DNA from: Plumapathes pennacea
Taxonomy: Eukaryota; Cnidaria; Anthozoa; Antipatharia; Myriopathidae
Reading direction: 5' to 3'
NCBI GenBank assembly: GCA_964036295.1
Contig: OZ038472.1
Span: 15,464,385-15,528,384, forward strand
DNA length: 64,000 bases
Shown: positions 1-10,262 of the stretch, in pieces
How the letters are laid out: every line of letters starts with the position of its first letter
How positions within the stretch are numbered: position 1 is the stretch's first letter
Notes under the pieces: model-generated
What the model was told of the DNA's origin: nothing
The model's input: the letters and a program-made list of their open reading frames with translations, nothing else
The model's database searches: none
Translations under genes and position numbers: made by a program

Positions 1-1334
1 CCTTGTTCAGCTACCAAACCACACCCCCCCCACCCCCCCACCACATGGCCCAACGCCATTTGACCGAGTGGGTTCCAGACCATTTTCTCCGACGTTCTCG
101 AACGCTGCTCGAAGGGGCGGGGTGCTTCTATATATGAACTATGCTGTTTTCATGCAGGAGTAAGAATGGGGCAGGGAAAAAACTGCAGAGGGGGAGGGGG
201 TGCAGAAAAACATCCAGGGGTGAGAGAGAAATTCCACACCTGACTAATAAATTGCGCAGCTGCACACAATCAGGTGTGAAGGGACATGGCCATGAACATT
301 GCGGGATCAGTAAAATGGCAGGAATAGTCATTTAAAGGACACCTTGGTTATAAAAGTTCTTTCCAGTCCCCTGCATAAAATGTACGAAAGTCTAAAAATA
401 GCCTGGACTCTGAGTATGACTGTTATGAAATGCTGAACAGAAACCAGCATCCCAATTAGGCACCAGCCACCTGCATTCAATGCTTTATTCACTATCATCA
501 TTGGAGCATCTTTGATCACCATCATTTTATTTTAGTATCATTTACCTTCATGCACTAAGCATTTTATCATCTTTCACAATCGATCATTTTTACCTGGGCT
601 AGGGGTTTACATCTGACAATAATATATATCTTTAAATATATACATGTAAACTGCCACTATTTGCAGGAATTTAGATACAGTATAACAGAATTAAGTCAAT
701 TTATATTATATCTAAAAAAAACCCTGAAGGTAACATTTTTTCTGAAAACATGAAAAACGAAGCAACAAGAAATATTCATCTGGGTAATCATAAGAGCTGT
801 TTTCAGATAAAAATAGAAAGTAATCGTGTGATTGCTTACATTGGTTTTGCATTTGCTATGCTTTCTGACAATTTGGTCAAAAACAAGTTCACTGTGCAGC
901 AGCATTCTTAGCTAATCAAGAGCAAAAACAAAACTTGTTTACGACATTCTCACATAAAAAAGAAGTCACCATGACATGTTCTTACACTGCTGATTGTAAT
1001 TTTCTTTAACAGAAAACTGAACACTATTACTTGGCTAATAACATGCATACAATAATTTCTGCATTCTAATTGGCTGAGCACACGTCAATTTATCCCAAAC
1101 AGTGCAAAAATGTGAAATGAACAGTGCAGAAAATATGAAATTTGAAATTAGAAATTGCCGACAGCTGGCACACGTACTTTTGAAGCCAAACAAAACAAAA
1201 GGGAATGTTTTCATTCCTCAGGACAATTCCAATTCTGTTTGCGAGAAAACAAAGTTCTTGGGAGACACTTGTGAGCTGTAACAGAATTGAACAAAATTGT
1301 GCGACGTAAATTATTGTATGCGTGTTATTAACAA
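1..1334. other. Non-genic left edge
   Basis: I see no supportable gene here. The stretch holds poly-C runs near 25-45, AT-rich sequence and short open frames without splice context. Two CCAAT-like sites (for example near 1071) may belong to a foldback element whose core starts at 1335. It could be the 3' flank of a minus-strand gene whose exon candidates lie at 1.7-3 kb, but nothing fixes that. Confidence 0.4.
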
Positions 1335-1484
1335 GTAATCACATGATTTCTCATGCAATTTTGGAATAAATAACCACAAGTAAATTTTTCAAAGACCACA
1401 AACTGCACTCGTGCAATTTTGTGGTCTTTAAAAAATTTACTCATGCTAATTTATTCCAAATTGCACTTGAAATCATGTGATTAC
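1335..1484. repeat. Foldback (MITE-like) inverted repeat
   Basis: GTAATCACATGATTTC at 1335-1350 is matched in inverse orientation at 1469-1484, and the interior continues to pair (for example, the two arms of an AAGACCACA/TGTGGTCTT hairpin near 1393-1430). The whole 150-bp block can fold into a long hairpin. This architecture is typical of non-autonomous DNA transposons. No clear target duplication was identified, so the family is not assigned. Confidence 0.7.
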
Positions 1485-1669
1485 ATACACTAATAAATTC
1501 TGATTGGTTGAAAAACATGTTTCAGCCTCTGTAATTGCTATGGCTTTTACAGTGATTCAAATACAACTCTATAATAATTTGCAATAATAAATCTTTTTAA
1601 AAAATTTTATAAGTTTGCTGATACTGTATGACATCCATGAATATATTCTAACAGTTACTGCACGCCTAG

Positions 1670-2965
1670 AGGATGTGCCTGGACAGTGTCTTTTTTATCT
1701 TCTGGCTGGCTGATTGACTGATGCACAGACACCACTGTATTTCCATTCTTGCATGTAGCTCCTTAAATAAAAGGGGGTCATTGCATCAAGGCACAACCAT
1801 GAAACATCAAAACATACATTTTTAACAAACACAAAACTGACCCTAAATTTTCTCACTAGGTGTTGCTATTAGAACTACAGCAAACAGCTTTTGTACATGA
1901 TACTAAAACTATATTGTTTATGCACAAATGTCATATCTGGTACAGATGCGGAGATGACCAATCACAGGCCTCAAGGATCTCCTAATAATAATCTTTATTG
2001 AAAAGATGTCATTCTGAAACAAGAAACAACACTCCAATCGTATACAGGCTTCATACAATCTTTGAACAACGATGGAACTAAGAAACCAAGTACTAAGTGA
2101 GAAGCGAACCAAACACAATCATGAAACAAACGAATATAAATCACTGGTACCTGAAGGGTGAATCCTTGCGTGGTAAAATCCTTAATTTCCTTGACAAGAA
2201 CTAAATCCTGAACGATAAAACCTCACAAAGAAAAATGCTGCTCTCTCTGCAAAAAAGTGTAAACATAGGTGATGACAACAACAACGTCAACTCGCATCAT
2301 CGCACGAGCCCGCGCGTGGACAGTGGCGACGACAAAGAAAAACATGGCACTAAAACAAATGCAACAAGCGTTCCGAAATATCTAGCAATGGTGAGCTTAG
2401 TTGATCTGGCCAATAGCAATACTGAACTGCAATAGAAGAAGGAACCAAACTGAATTACCATGGACGAAGGTAATCAATATTGCTCAATACTCGATCGTTC
2501 AAAAACATCAAAATGTAATGTCAGAAACTGTTCACAACACTATCCAAGATTGGCCCTATGACAATGTCAAATTAAAAATTGATGCCCCACTTTGTAATAT
2601 TGTTCCTTACCAGGAAGTATGGAGCCAGCTTTTTTCCAGCACACAAGCCTAGTGCAAATTCTGGGATCTGCCCATCTAGCCTTGACAAAAAATGAAGAAT
2701 ACATTATTAATTATCAGAAATAGAAATCTTGGGAACTAAATTTAACTTAAAAAATAGTAACTTGGGCAGCGACTGATCACACAAAGTGGGTAACTCGGCA
2801 GGTCTGTCCTACAAAACAGTGATTTAATTATTCTACTAGCAATGTGATCTTGTAGTGATTTTTATTTTGTCTATACCATCATGTATATCATCACCAACCT
2901 GATACAAAACTCCAGGAAAGTAGGAAGTCACTGCAGCCGTATGCTCAGGAAAGAACTGCTTGAAA
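1670..2965 (-). CDS. Unidentified minus-strand exon candidates
   Basis: Four short minus-strand segments look like exons by splice context. About 2965-2888 is preceded by a TTATTCCACAG acceptor, followed by a GT donor, and open in phase 0. About 2684-2611 is bounded by TTTTGTCAAG and GTAAGG. About 2213-2150 is bounded by TTTGTGAG and GTACCAG. About 1768-1670 begins after TTTTATTTAAG and ends in a stop in two frames. The reading phases can be joined, but I do not recognise the product and no catalytic motif is visible. They could also be untranslated exons or chance. A start codon was not found. Confidence 0.25.
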
Positions 2966-3394
2966 AACTCTAAAATCTGTGGAATAAAATGATGCACTAG
3001 TCAAGTGGATTTTATGGGTACATTGGTATTCAACAAACTATGTGGGGTACTTGCAAAGACCTCAACAGAGATTTAAGAACCCATAGGTTACCACCCTTCT
3101 CAGCATGCGTTAACAATCTATTAGAGCTCCATTAGTCCTCAGCAAACAGGCCTGCTAACTCTGAAAGTAACTTAGTTCACAACTCAACCCCCCTTGGGCC
3201 ATGCCCAATTCTGCCTGGCCCCAAAGCATGCTAAAGATGCAAATTATGGGTTATGGTAGCTTGAAATTTGGACTTACTGTACCTTCTTTCCATCAGTTCC
3301 TTTCTTTTAACCATCATCTGAAGGGCAAGGCCAACACAGCTTTCAACACCATCTCTGTTAAATGGAAATTCTCTCTTTTGGGAACTTGTCCCTT

Positions 3395-3734
3395 ATTTAT
3401 TTATTTATTCATTCCTTCAATTCATTTAATTTATGCAATTTGTTTAATTTATTCAATTTATTTTATTTATTAATAAATTCATTTATTCATTGTATGAATA
3501 AATGAATAATTAAATTAACGCATACATGAATGAATAAATCAATTCTGAATAAATCAATTTTGATTGGCCCCATGGAACTATGGGTGTATGGTATTTAAAA
3601 TTTGGACTTAATTAGATCAATTCATTCACTTATACATTACTTAATCATTCATTTATTCATTATTTAATCATTCATTTATTCTTTTGTTCATTTCTTTATT
3701 TTCTTTATTCCTTTATTTATACATAAAATAATAA

Positions 3735-3769
<35 letters not shown>

Positions 3770-3810
3770 ACAAAATTAATTAATTAAATAAATAATTTTA
3801 TTGTATTCAT
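3395..3810. repeat. Low-complexity ATTT/TTCA and AAAT tract
   Basis: A tract of degenerate ATTTATTC/GAATAAAT units that reverses orientation along its length, ending in an (AAAT)n microsatellite at about 3722-3770. It is simple-sequence DNA with no coding potential. Confidence 0.85.
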
Positions 3811-3822
3811 TATTATGGCGCC

Positions 3823-3895
3823 ATGGTTAGGGTTAAGTAGTGTTAGAGTCAGGGTTACGGTTAGTTAGGGTTACGGTTATGGGTTATGGGTTAGG
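3823..3895 (+). repeat. Degenerate telomere-like (TTAGGG-type) repeats
   Basis: GGTTAGGGTTA-type units recur with variants such as GGGTTACGGTTA and GGGTTATGGGTTAGG. TTAGGG is the animal telomere repeat, so this is either a short interstitial telomeric tract or a simple repeat that resembles one. It abuts the left arm of the long inverted repeat that follows. Confidence 0.6.
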
Positions 3896-4009
3896 AATGG
3901 GGCATCCTGTTGGGGAAGGGGGCCTGGGATGGTGGAAGTACACCAAGGGAGGTGACGGTTGCACAACCACGTTCACGGTCATCCCAGGCCCCCTCTCCCA
4001 CCCCTCCCC

Positions 4010-4755
4010 TCAAATCCCATCCCCCCCAAATCCCCTGTACAACCCAGTCCCTATCCACCTACCCTCCGACCAACAGCCAACCCCACTGAAGGAGGAAGAA
4101 TGCAGATGAATATCAGCGAGGGGATAGACAGGAAGAGAATCAAAACAGGGCCCTGAGGGGGCCGTGGGTGCATTGCCTCCCCTCTGATGAGTTGTAGGAA
4201 TTAGGTGAGAGAGTTAGGACTAGAATGGGGAGAATTCGCCCAAGCAGTGGTACCCATAACAACCCTCTCCACGAGTTAAATGGGTGGAATTTTCCGTTAT
4301 CCGCGGCTGTCTGAGGCTGGGATAAATGTGTCACGGTTTCCTTTGCATGTCATGCACCCTATGCTCCGGACGTTGTGAAACACCGCGGCTGGTGACAATT
4401 TTAAACTACTGACAGAGGGTGCATCTCCGTCGTTAAGATTGTCTGTAGCCGGCCCAGCCTCAAGTCACCTGCCCATTCTTCTCATTTTGAGGATTGAAAT
4501 GCGTACCACTGCTTTGGCCAATTCTCCCCATTCTAGTCCTAGCTCTCCCACCTAACTCCTACAACTCACCAGAGGGAAAACAATGTACCCATGGTCTCCT
4601 TAGAGTCCTGTTTCAAACCTCTTCCTGCCTACCCCTTCGCTAACATTCACCTGCACCCTTCCTCCTTCAGCAGAGTTGACTGATGGTCATCATCAGGTTG
4701 GTGGGAAGGCACACAATGATCATACAGGGGACGAGGGACTTGAGGGGACATAGAA
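4010..4755. mobile_element. Long imperfect inverted repeat (foldback element)
   Basis: The left arm (about 4010-4255) and right arm (about 4502-4755) are reverse complements of each other with substitutions and small indels. The best-preserved parts are the inner blocks around 4175-4250 and 4503-4577, both containing GACTAGAATGGGGAGAATT in one orientation. Arms of about 250 bp flank a unique centre of about 250 bp. No transposase frame is visible, so this is a foldback or non-autonomous element, or a segmental inverted duplication. Confidence 0.75.
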
Positions 4756-4804
4756 GAACATATATAGTTAGGAAGAGAACAATGGATGATGATATTGGAA
4801 GAGA

Positions 4805-4935
4805 GCCTGGAACAGTATGCTGGAGGAATGTCCACAACAGTCAGCCTGAAACAGTCTGCAGGAAGTCAGCCTAGAAGAGTCGGTCCGCAACAGTCTGGAG
4901 GAAGTCAGCCTGGAACAGTCTGCAGCAGCTGGAGG
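4805..4935 (+). repeat. Short tandem repeat, unit about 40 bp
   Basis: Units of the type CAACAGTCTGGAGGAAGTC followed by AGCCTGGAACAGTCTGCAGG recur about three times with variation. Open frames run through it on both strands only because the unit lacks stops; I do not regard it as coding. Confidence 0.7.
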
Positions 4936-5075
4936 AGAACATCTAGCTATAGTTGGGAGAACAGGAAACAGGATAAGACACAGCATAAAATAATATTGTT
5001 ATGTATGAAAACTGAGCATTGGTACTTACAAAAATAGAATAAAATAGGGGAGAATTATATTATGTATTTTTATGC

Positions 5076-5863
5076 AGTGTTGTATCCAGGATTTCAAAAT
5101 TTAGGGGTCCAAGTAGGATTTTGTGGGATCCAACTAATTAATATTCATTTCTAATATTAATATTAATATTCGTGGCACGTCATTATTCATATTGCATATT
5201 TTTGTACCAAACAAATAACAAGCCGATAGGACATTTTTGATGTTCCTGCCACATTTTGTTCTCTTTTGAGGAGGTTTTCGGCTAAATGTATTTTATTGAC
5301 GTCTGCCATGCGCACAAACATATTTATGCAAATCTGAACTCAAGTCTTTGGGTTATCAAATTTCACCACGCTACGCGAAAAATTGAAAGCTTGATTTTCA
5401 GTCGATGTGCAAGACTACAGGTCAATGTTTTAATATTTGTATGCGGACAGATTTCAACCGTTTGACATATTAAAAGCGGTGTCGTGCATATGTCGCGATA
5501 AACTGAGCCGCTCGAACAGCCAGTGGTTTACAATAACAAATTGATTGAATATTTGTGCAGTCACACTCGCATTCCAGGATCTAACCCTTACGAAATTGTA
5601 CTATTTTTCTCGTGTCGTATGTGACAGAAAACCAAATCACAGAGTGATTTTTTATTGGTGTCTTAAGCGAAAGTTGGAACGCGTAAATCGGGCTTTACCG
5701 AGGCGCCATCAGTGGTGAAGGATCAGCGTCGGTTTTCTGCTTAGCGGGTTGCATTCCAAAGAGTCGCTTGTCAATTACTTTTTCTTTACTTGCTGGAGTT
5801 TTTTGCGTCCAAATTGAGATTTGTGCGTCCCAGGACGTAATGACGCGCTCTGGATACAACACT
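5076..5863. mobile_element. hAT-like non-autonomous DNA transposon
   Basis: The ends are perfect 14-bp terminal inverted repeats, AGTGTTGTATCCAG at 5076-5089 and its complement at 5850-5863. They are flanked by an 8-bp direct repeat with one mismatch, TTTTATGC at 5068-5075 and GTTTATGC at 5864-5871. Eight-base target duplications and short TIRs are typical of hAT elements. The 788-bp interior has no long open frame, so it is a deletion derivative or MITE. Family assignment rests on structure only. Confidence 0.75.
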
Positions 5864-5871
5864 GTTTATGC

Positions 5872-7054
5872 TTTCCATGATAAAGCACAACAACATTGAT
5901 AGTGAAAAAAAAAAGCTAAATTAGGTGACCTTAACTCGAGAAGATAAAATACATGTTATACACATCATGCTACAGTATACTTAGAACCTACACATGAACA
6001 AGTTTACCAAATAGTTCATCTGAATCTGAAAAGTTTCAATCACCAGAAAAAAATTACAAAATTATAAAAAACGTACAATTTTGAATTTCAAGGAGTTCAG
6101 ACTTCCACGGCAGTGAATTGCAAGAAAACTGCTTGCCCGGTGTCGGGCATATTTATCAAAGACCATGATATTCCAGCCTGGGCTGCATCTAAACTAAATA
6201 CGTGCATAAAGAAAACTATGCCATTCTTCTTTTGGTCGAGTTTCAAGTTGAATAAATCTAAGTGAAATCTGATACACTTGTTGACATATACTTATGGTTA
6301 TGGTCAATCGTATTCACTTTTGAATTATTCTTCTTCCAGTTGTGCACAGTTCTTTATTTATTTATTTATTTATTTATTTGTTTGTTTCTTGTTGTTTTGT
6401 TTTTTTTTGTTTTTTTTTGCTGGCAAAAATTAAGCAAAGCAAAGCAAATATAATCAAATGATAGAAATGTATTTCAACAAGTTTGAGCCGCTCCGGCTGT
6501 TATGGGTTTGTAAACTTTGACCTATGTTTCTCAAACAACCGAGAATTTACCAAAACCTCGGTACATTTTGCAACAACTTCGATGATTAGCTGTTTTTGAA
6601 CTGCGTTATTACAACACACCCTGCTGTTACAGACCAGGAGCTAATTCAACAAAACTTTTACAAGTGTATTTTACAGTACAAGTTGGGTCAATTTCCCCAC
6701 ACGTTAAAACACACTTTAATTCAATACCATGACCAAGTCAGTTCCAGTTATACAATTGAGACCCGTATCTGTGATGTTTTGCAAATTTTTGTCCGATTGG
6801 AGTCCGTTTAGTGGTGTTTGAATAATGGTCCAGCTTGTAAAATACACGTGTAAAATGTTTATTGAATTGGCCCCAGAATATGAAAAACTCGAAAGACGCA
6901 GTAAGTATTAACTTGAGTGTACAAGGGAAAAACGAGTGAAGGCCAAACAAACACGAGGTGTGATCAAAGTGACAAATGCGTTTTGCATAAATGACAACGG
7001 AAGGAAACTTGAGCGCGTACATGGTCTGAGAAGGTGAGATGAAAGAGAGTTAAG
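5872..7054. other. Non-genic spacer
   Basis: AT-rich sequence with a (TTTA)n run at about 6350-6382. No open frame here shows splice context or family resemblance. It may be intron of the minus-strand candidate starting near 7387, if that is real. Confidence 0.4.
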
Positions 7055-7106
7055 TTACGGGGAGAAGCGACAAACAAGGACGACAAAACCCAAAACTAAA
7101 TTACCT

Positions 7107-7387
7107 GTAAGGAAGCTGTAGCTTCGTTTGTGGAGGCGGACACTTTGGAGGCGAATTTCTTTCAAGGTGAATGCCCAAGCTGAGGGGAGTTCGGAGAGCA
7201 GAGTTATTTGGGATTGTGAATGTTTCTTTCTTGCTGGAGAGGGATCTTTGGAAGGCATCCCGAGCTTGAGGAATCGTGAAAATCTTGTGGAAGCAACAGC
7301 GAACACCCCGTTGCGAGCGAACTCTCCAAAACGAAATGACCACGAGGCTAGGTTGCTCAGCTTCGCGCCTTTTACCCATGATGCCAT
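7107..7387 (-). CDS. Possible first exon, unknown basic N-terminus
   Basis: A minus-strand frame begins with ATG at 7387, encodes a basic, serine- and arginine-rich segment of about 94 residues reminiscent of a mitochondrial presequence, and reaches a plausible donor (ACAG/GTAATT) at 7107. However, the other minus frame and the plus strand are also open here, so absence of stops is weak evidence. I do not recognise the protein. It would be divergently arranged with the Rab11 exon at 7656, suggesting either a bidirectional promoter or chance. Confidence 0.2.
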
Positions 7388-7655
7388 TTCTCGGTTCCCT
7401 TAACATGCGCACATGACGTTCATCAGCTTTGTCGGGGTGAGGGTGGGGGGTGGGGGGTGGGGGTGGGGTGGGGGTGTGAGAGTGGAGGCTTCAAATTAGT
7501 GCACTGTCCTGTTAATAATGTTGTACAATGTCTTTATTGATGGTCACGAACTTTGTGAATCGCGGAGCTAATCTTTAATGCTTCCGCGTTTCTTCTGCAA
7601 AAAAGAAATGGATCGGAAGGTTATAAATTGTGTCAGAACTTAACTTTTAATCGTG

Positions 7656-7819
7656 ATGGCAAGCGGTAGGTACGACCACTACGACTACCTGGCGTCGGCA
7701 AGTCGTCGCTTCTGAGCCGTTTTACGAGGAATGAGTTCGACTTGGAATCAAAGTCCACCATCGGGGTGGAATTCGCGACTCGCAGCATAAAGGTCGATGG
7801 GAAGGTGATAAAGGCGCAG
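7656..7819 (+). pseudogene. Rab11 first-exon fragment with frameshift deletion
   Basis: The frame from ATG 7656 encodes [12 protein letters not shown], the typical acidic/aromatic start of Rab11 before its conserved FKVVLIGDS segment. That segment is missing. The sequence resumes as [16 protein letters not shown] in a different frame, and continues through the Rab11 hallmark [15 protein letters not shown] and on to a GTTTGT donor after 7819. Comparison with the family implies a deletion of 28 nt, so the ATG frame stops at 7713-7715. The lost residues are the beta-1 strand and part of the P-loop, needed for GTP binding. No later Rab11 exons were found in the window. It is best read as a broken duplicate; an assembly error is less likely. 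Confidence 0.75.
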
Positions 7820-8004
7820 GTTTGTGATATTGTAGCGCATGTTTCATGTTGATATTGGTTCTTAGTGCGTTTACTTCGTCACTGCACTACAAAGTGCAAT
7901 ATATTATATAAACTCTCTTCTGCCAGCTGTACCAGCTGTCACTGAGGGATCGAGGTTCGTCATTTCGCTTTTGGTCAGTGGGACAAAAAAAGAAGAATGA
8001 TTGA

Positions 8005-8410
8005 AAACCACTGAAAATCCACTGATAAACCACTGAAAATCCACTGAAAATCCACTGAAAAACTACTGAAAATCCACTGAAAATCCACTGATAAACCACT
8101 GAAAAACCGCTGAAAATCCACTGAAGATCCACTGAAAAACCACTGAAAATCCACTAAAAACCACTGAAAATCCACTGATAAACCACTGAAAATCCACTGA
8201 TAAACCACTGAAAATCCACTGATAAACCATTGAAAATCCACTGATAAACCACTGAAAAACTACTGAAAATCCACTGCAAATCCACTGAAAAACTACTGAA
8301 AATCCACTGAAAATCCACTGATAAACCACTGAAAAACCGCTGAAAATCCACTGAAAATCCACTGAAAAACCACTGAAAAATTACTGAAAAACCACTGAAA
8401 AACATCTGAA
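8005..8410. repeat. Minisatellite, 11-bp CCACTGAAAAT unit
   Basis: About 35 copies of CCACTGAAAAT and variants (CCACTGATAAA, CTACTGAAAAT) form higher-order blocks. The complementary strand is open in all frames and would encode a FQWIFSGFSV-type repeat, which is an artefact of the unit. Confidence 0.9.
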
Positions 8411-8510
8411 AAACCCGGGAAAAAACTTGAAAAGGAAAGTTGAAAAATAAATAGAAAAAAACAAACTGAAAAAACCTTGGAAAAACCCTGGAAAAAACTA
8501 AAAGGAGAAA

Positions 8511-8644
8511 AATTGCAGTTGGTCACTCTTGGGAGTGAAAGGGTTTTACAAAAGACAAGTTCTCTTTACTATATAAGATATATTTCTGGTGAGAAACTGA
8601 AGGAGAAAATCGAAGTTGATCACTCTTGGGAGTGAAAGGGTTAA
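8511..8644 (+). repeat. Dispersed TTAA-bounded repeat, truncated copy
   Basis: CACTCTTGGGAGTGAAAGGG occurs twice (about 8523-8544 and 8621-8640), the second followed by TTAA at 8641-8644. Related copies occur at 17712, 22505-22771 and 42211. TTAA next to CCCTTT-type ends suggests piggyBac-like MITEs. Confidence 0.65.
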
Positions 8645-8713
8645 TGTTGCTAGTGAAATCCTGCCTTAAGTAAGAGCTATTGTATATCAGGTACATGAAC
8701 TACTGTACATTAC

Positions 8714-9863
8714 CCTGATATCTTTCTTGGTCAAGTTGGACGAATGGTTCTCAAACTTAAGCAGTACTCCAGGTATAAAAGCCAGCTCGCCCTTGGGCTT
8801 CACTTCACTTTTGATCTCCATCGTTTCACGCTCGGGCTTATTCTCGTCAGGTGCACGCAGCGGTTCCTTAGGTTGCGCTTCTTGCAGCTGTTTCTTCAGG
8901 TCCTGCATGGCTTGTCGCTGCAGCTTCTTGTATTCTTGCTTCAAATTCAGCCATTCTAATCTGAGAAGTTCATGGCACAAACACAAGGTGCTGTGGTCAG
9001 TATTTTCGTTTGTCCTTGTGTAACATGTAGTAAAGCATTGGCCACCCCAAGCCAAGTTGAACCAAGTAGCCAAGCCAAGGTCAACACAAGGTGCTTCATC
9101 AGCTTTTATTGAATGGTTTTCTTGGGACTTGGCTCGACTTGGGCCAGAGTACCGTTTGGCCACCCGCATACAAGTTGAGTGATTTTGCAAAATTGGCTGC
9201 CTTGAGTTGGTTTGACTTACAAGTTCAAGGAATTTACTAAACTAGTCAAACTCTTACTTACTTGGACATGACCCTGAGGTAAGGCAAACGTGTTTCTTTC
9301 TTCTCCTTCTTCTTCCTCTTCCTCTTTTTGCTTTTCTTCTTGTTCTCCTCACCCTCCTTGCATTCAGTGTTCGATTCAGAGTCGGTTGCTCTGTGTTTTT
9401 TCCTCTGCATAGTTTCTTCCACTTTTTCATCGTTTTCAGGCTCTCTGGGCCTTTTCTTGCCATCCCCTTTAACTGCATCATGACTTCCGGCCTCATCATT
9501 AGGGTTTGCAACTGCTCCTTCCTTTGATTTCGGCCTCTTCTCACTTTCTTCCCAGTGCACAATTTTCTTTCTCTTTCTTGCTTCTGCTCCCTCATCTTGG
9601 TTGTCTTGTTTCTCTGTGTTTTCTCCTTTTATTTTAGCACAGTGTACAGTCCTTTGCCTGTCAATGCTGTCCAAAGAATCTACAGATGTTGTCTTTTTTC
9701 TTTTTCTCATTGTTTTTTGTTCGTTGTGTTTCGAGGAGTCCACTTCAGATTCACTGTGTGAATGCTTTCGTTTTCCTTTCTTTTTCTGCTCACAGCTCGC
9801 ACTTGAGTTGTTCTCTGTATTCTGCTCAGCCTCTTTCTTGGACTTACTTTCTTTATCGAACAT
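8714..9863 (-). CDS. LARP7: La-related protein 7, two internal exons
   Basis: Exons 9863-9262 and 8960-8714 join in frame (donor GTAAGT, acceptor TTCTCAG). The first encodes the long lysine/arginine- and glutamate-rich linker typical of LARP7; across the junction comes LRVMSKLEWLNLKQEYKKLQ, which aligns with human LARP7 just before its C-terminal xRRM, followed by a segment resembling the first xRRM strand (PGVLLKF). LARP7 binds the 3' end of 7SK RNA and stabilises the 7SK snRNP that sequesters P-TEFb in the nucleus. The first exon starts after CTTTGTCAG at an ATG, but the La module should precede it. Neither the La motif/RRM1 nor the rest of the xRRM was found within the window. Confidence 0.72.
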
Positions 9864-10262
9864 CTGACAAAGAGGAATGAGGGCAACTCAATGCAAAAAA
9901 CAAAACAACAACGAAACGGCTGACAGGCCGATTTGATTACACCAAAGCTGCTTTTATTGTTCTTCAGCTTTGTTTTTGGTTAATCTGTGGAAAACTTAAT
10001 CATTATGTAACCCCTATGTACGTAGTGCACACGTATAAGTGAGTCGTATATGTATGTGGATAATTTCCTCTGGTGCACTTGTAAGCCTTGAAAACTACAA
10101 CTTTTTTCTTCTTTGATGCCGAAACATAATACTTTGTGTACTTGTGTCTGTCATTGACATTTATAAAATGCTTTGCTTTACTGCATTAGGTCCTTATCAT
10201 GCTACAAAACATTTTAAACTACAATATTGGACAAAGTTGTTGACCCTGTATCAGTTCCGCAT

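Noticed and set aside
7887..8405. Several minus-strand frames of up to 99 codons with a FQWIFSGFSV periodic peptide
   Set aside because: They are translations of the 11-bp CCACTGAAAAT minisatellite, open in every minus frame.
9555..9880. Plus-strand cysteine/serine/phenylalanine-rich frames
   Set aside because: Antisense shadows of the lysine/glutamate-rich LARP7 exon.
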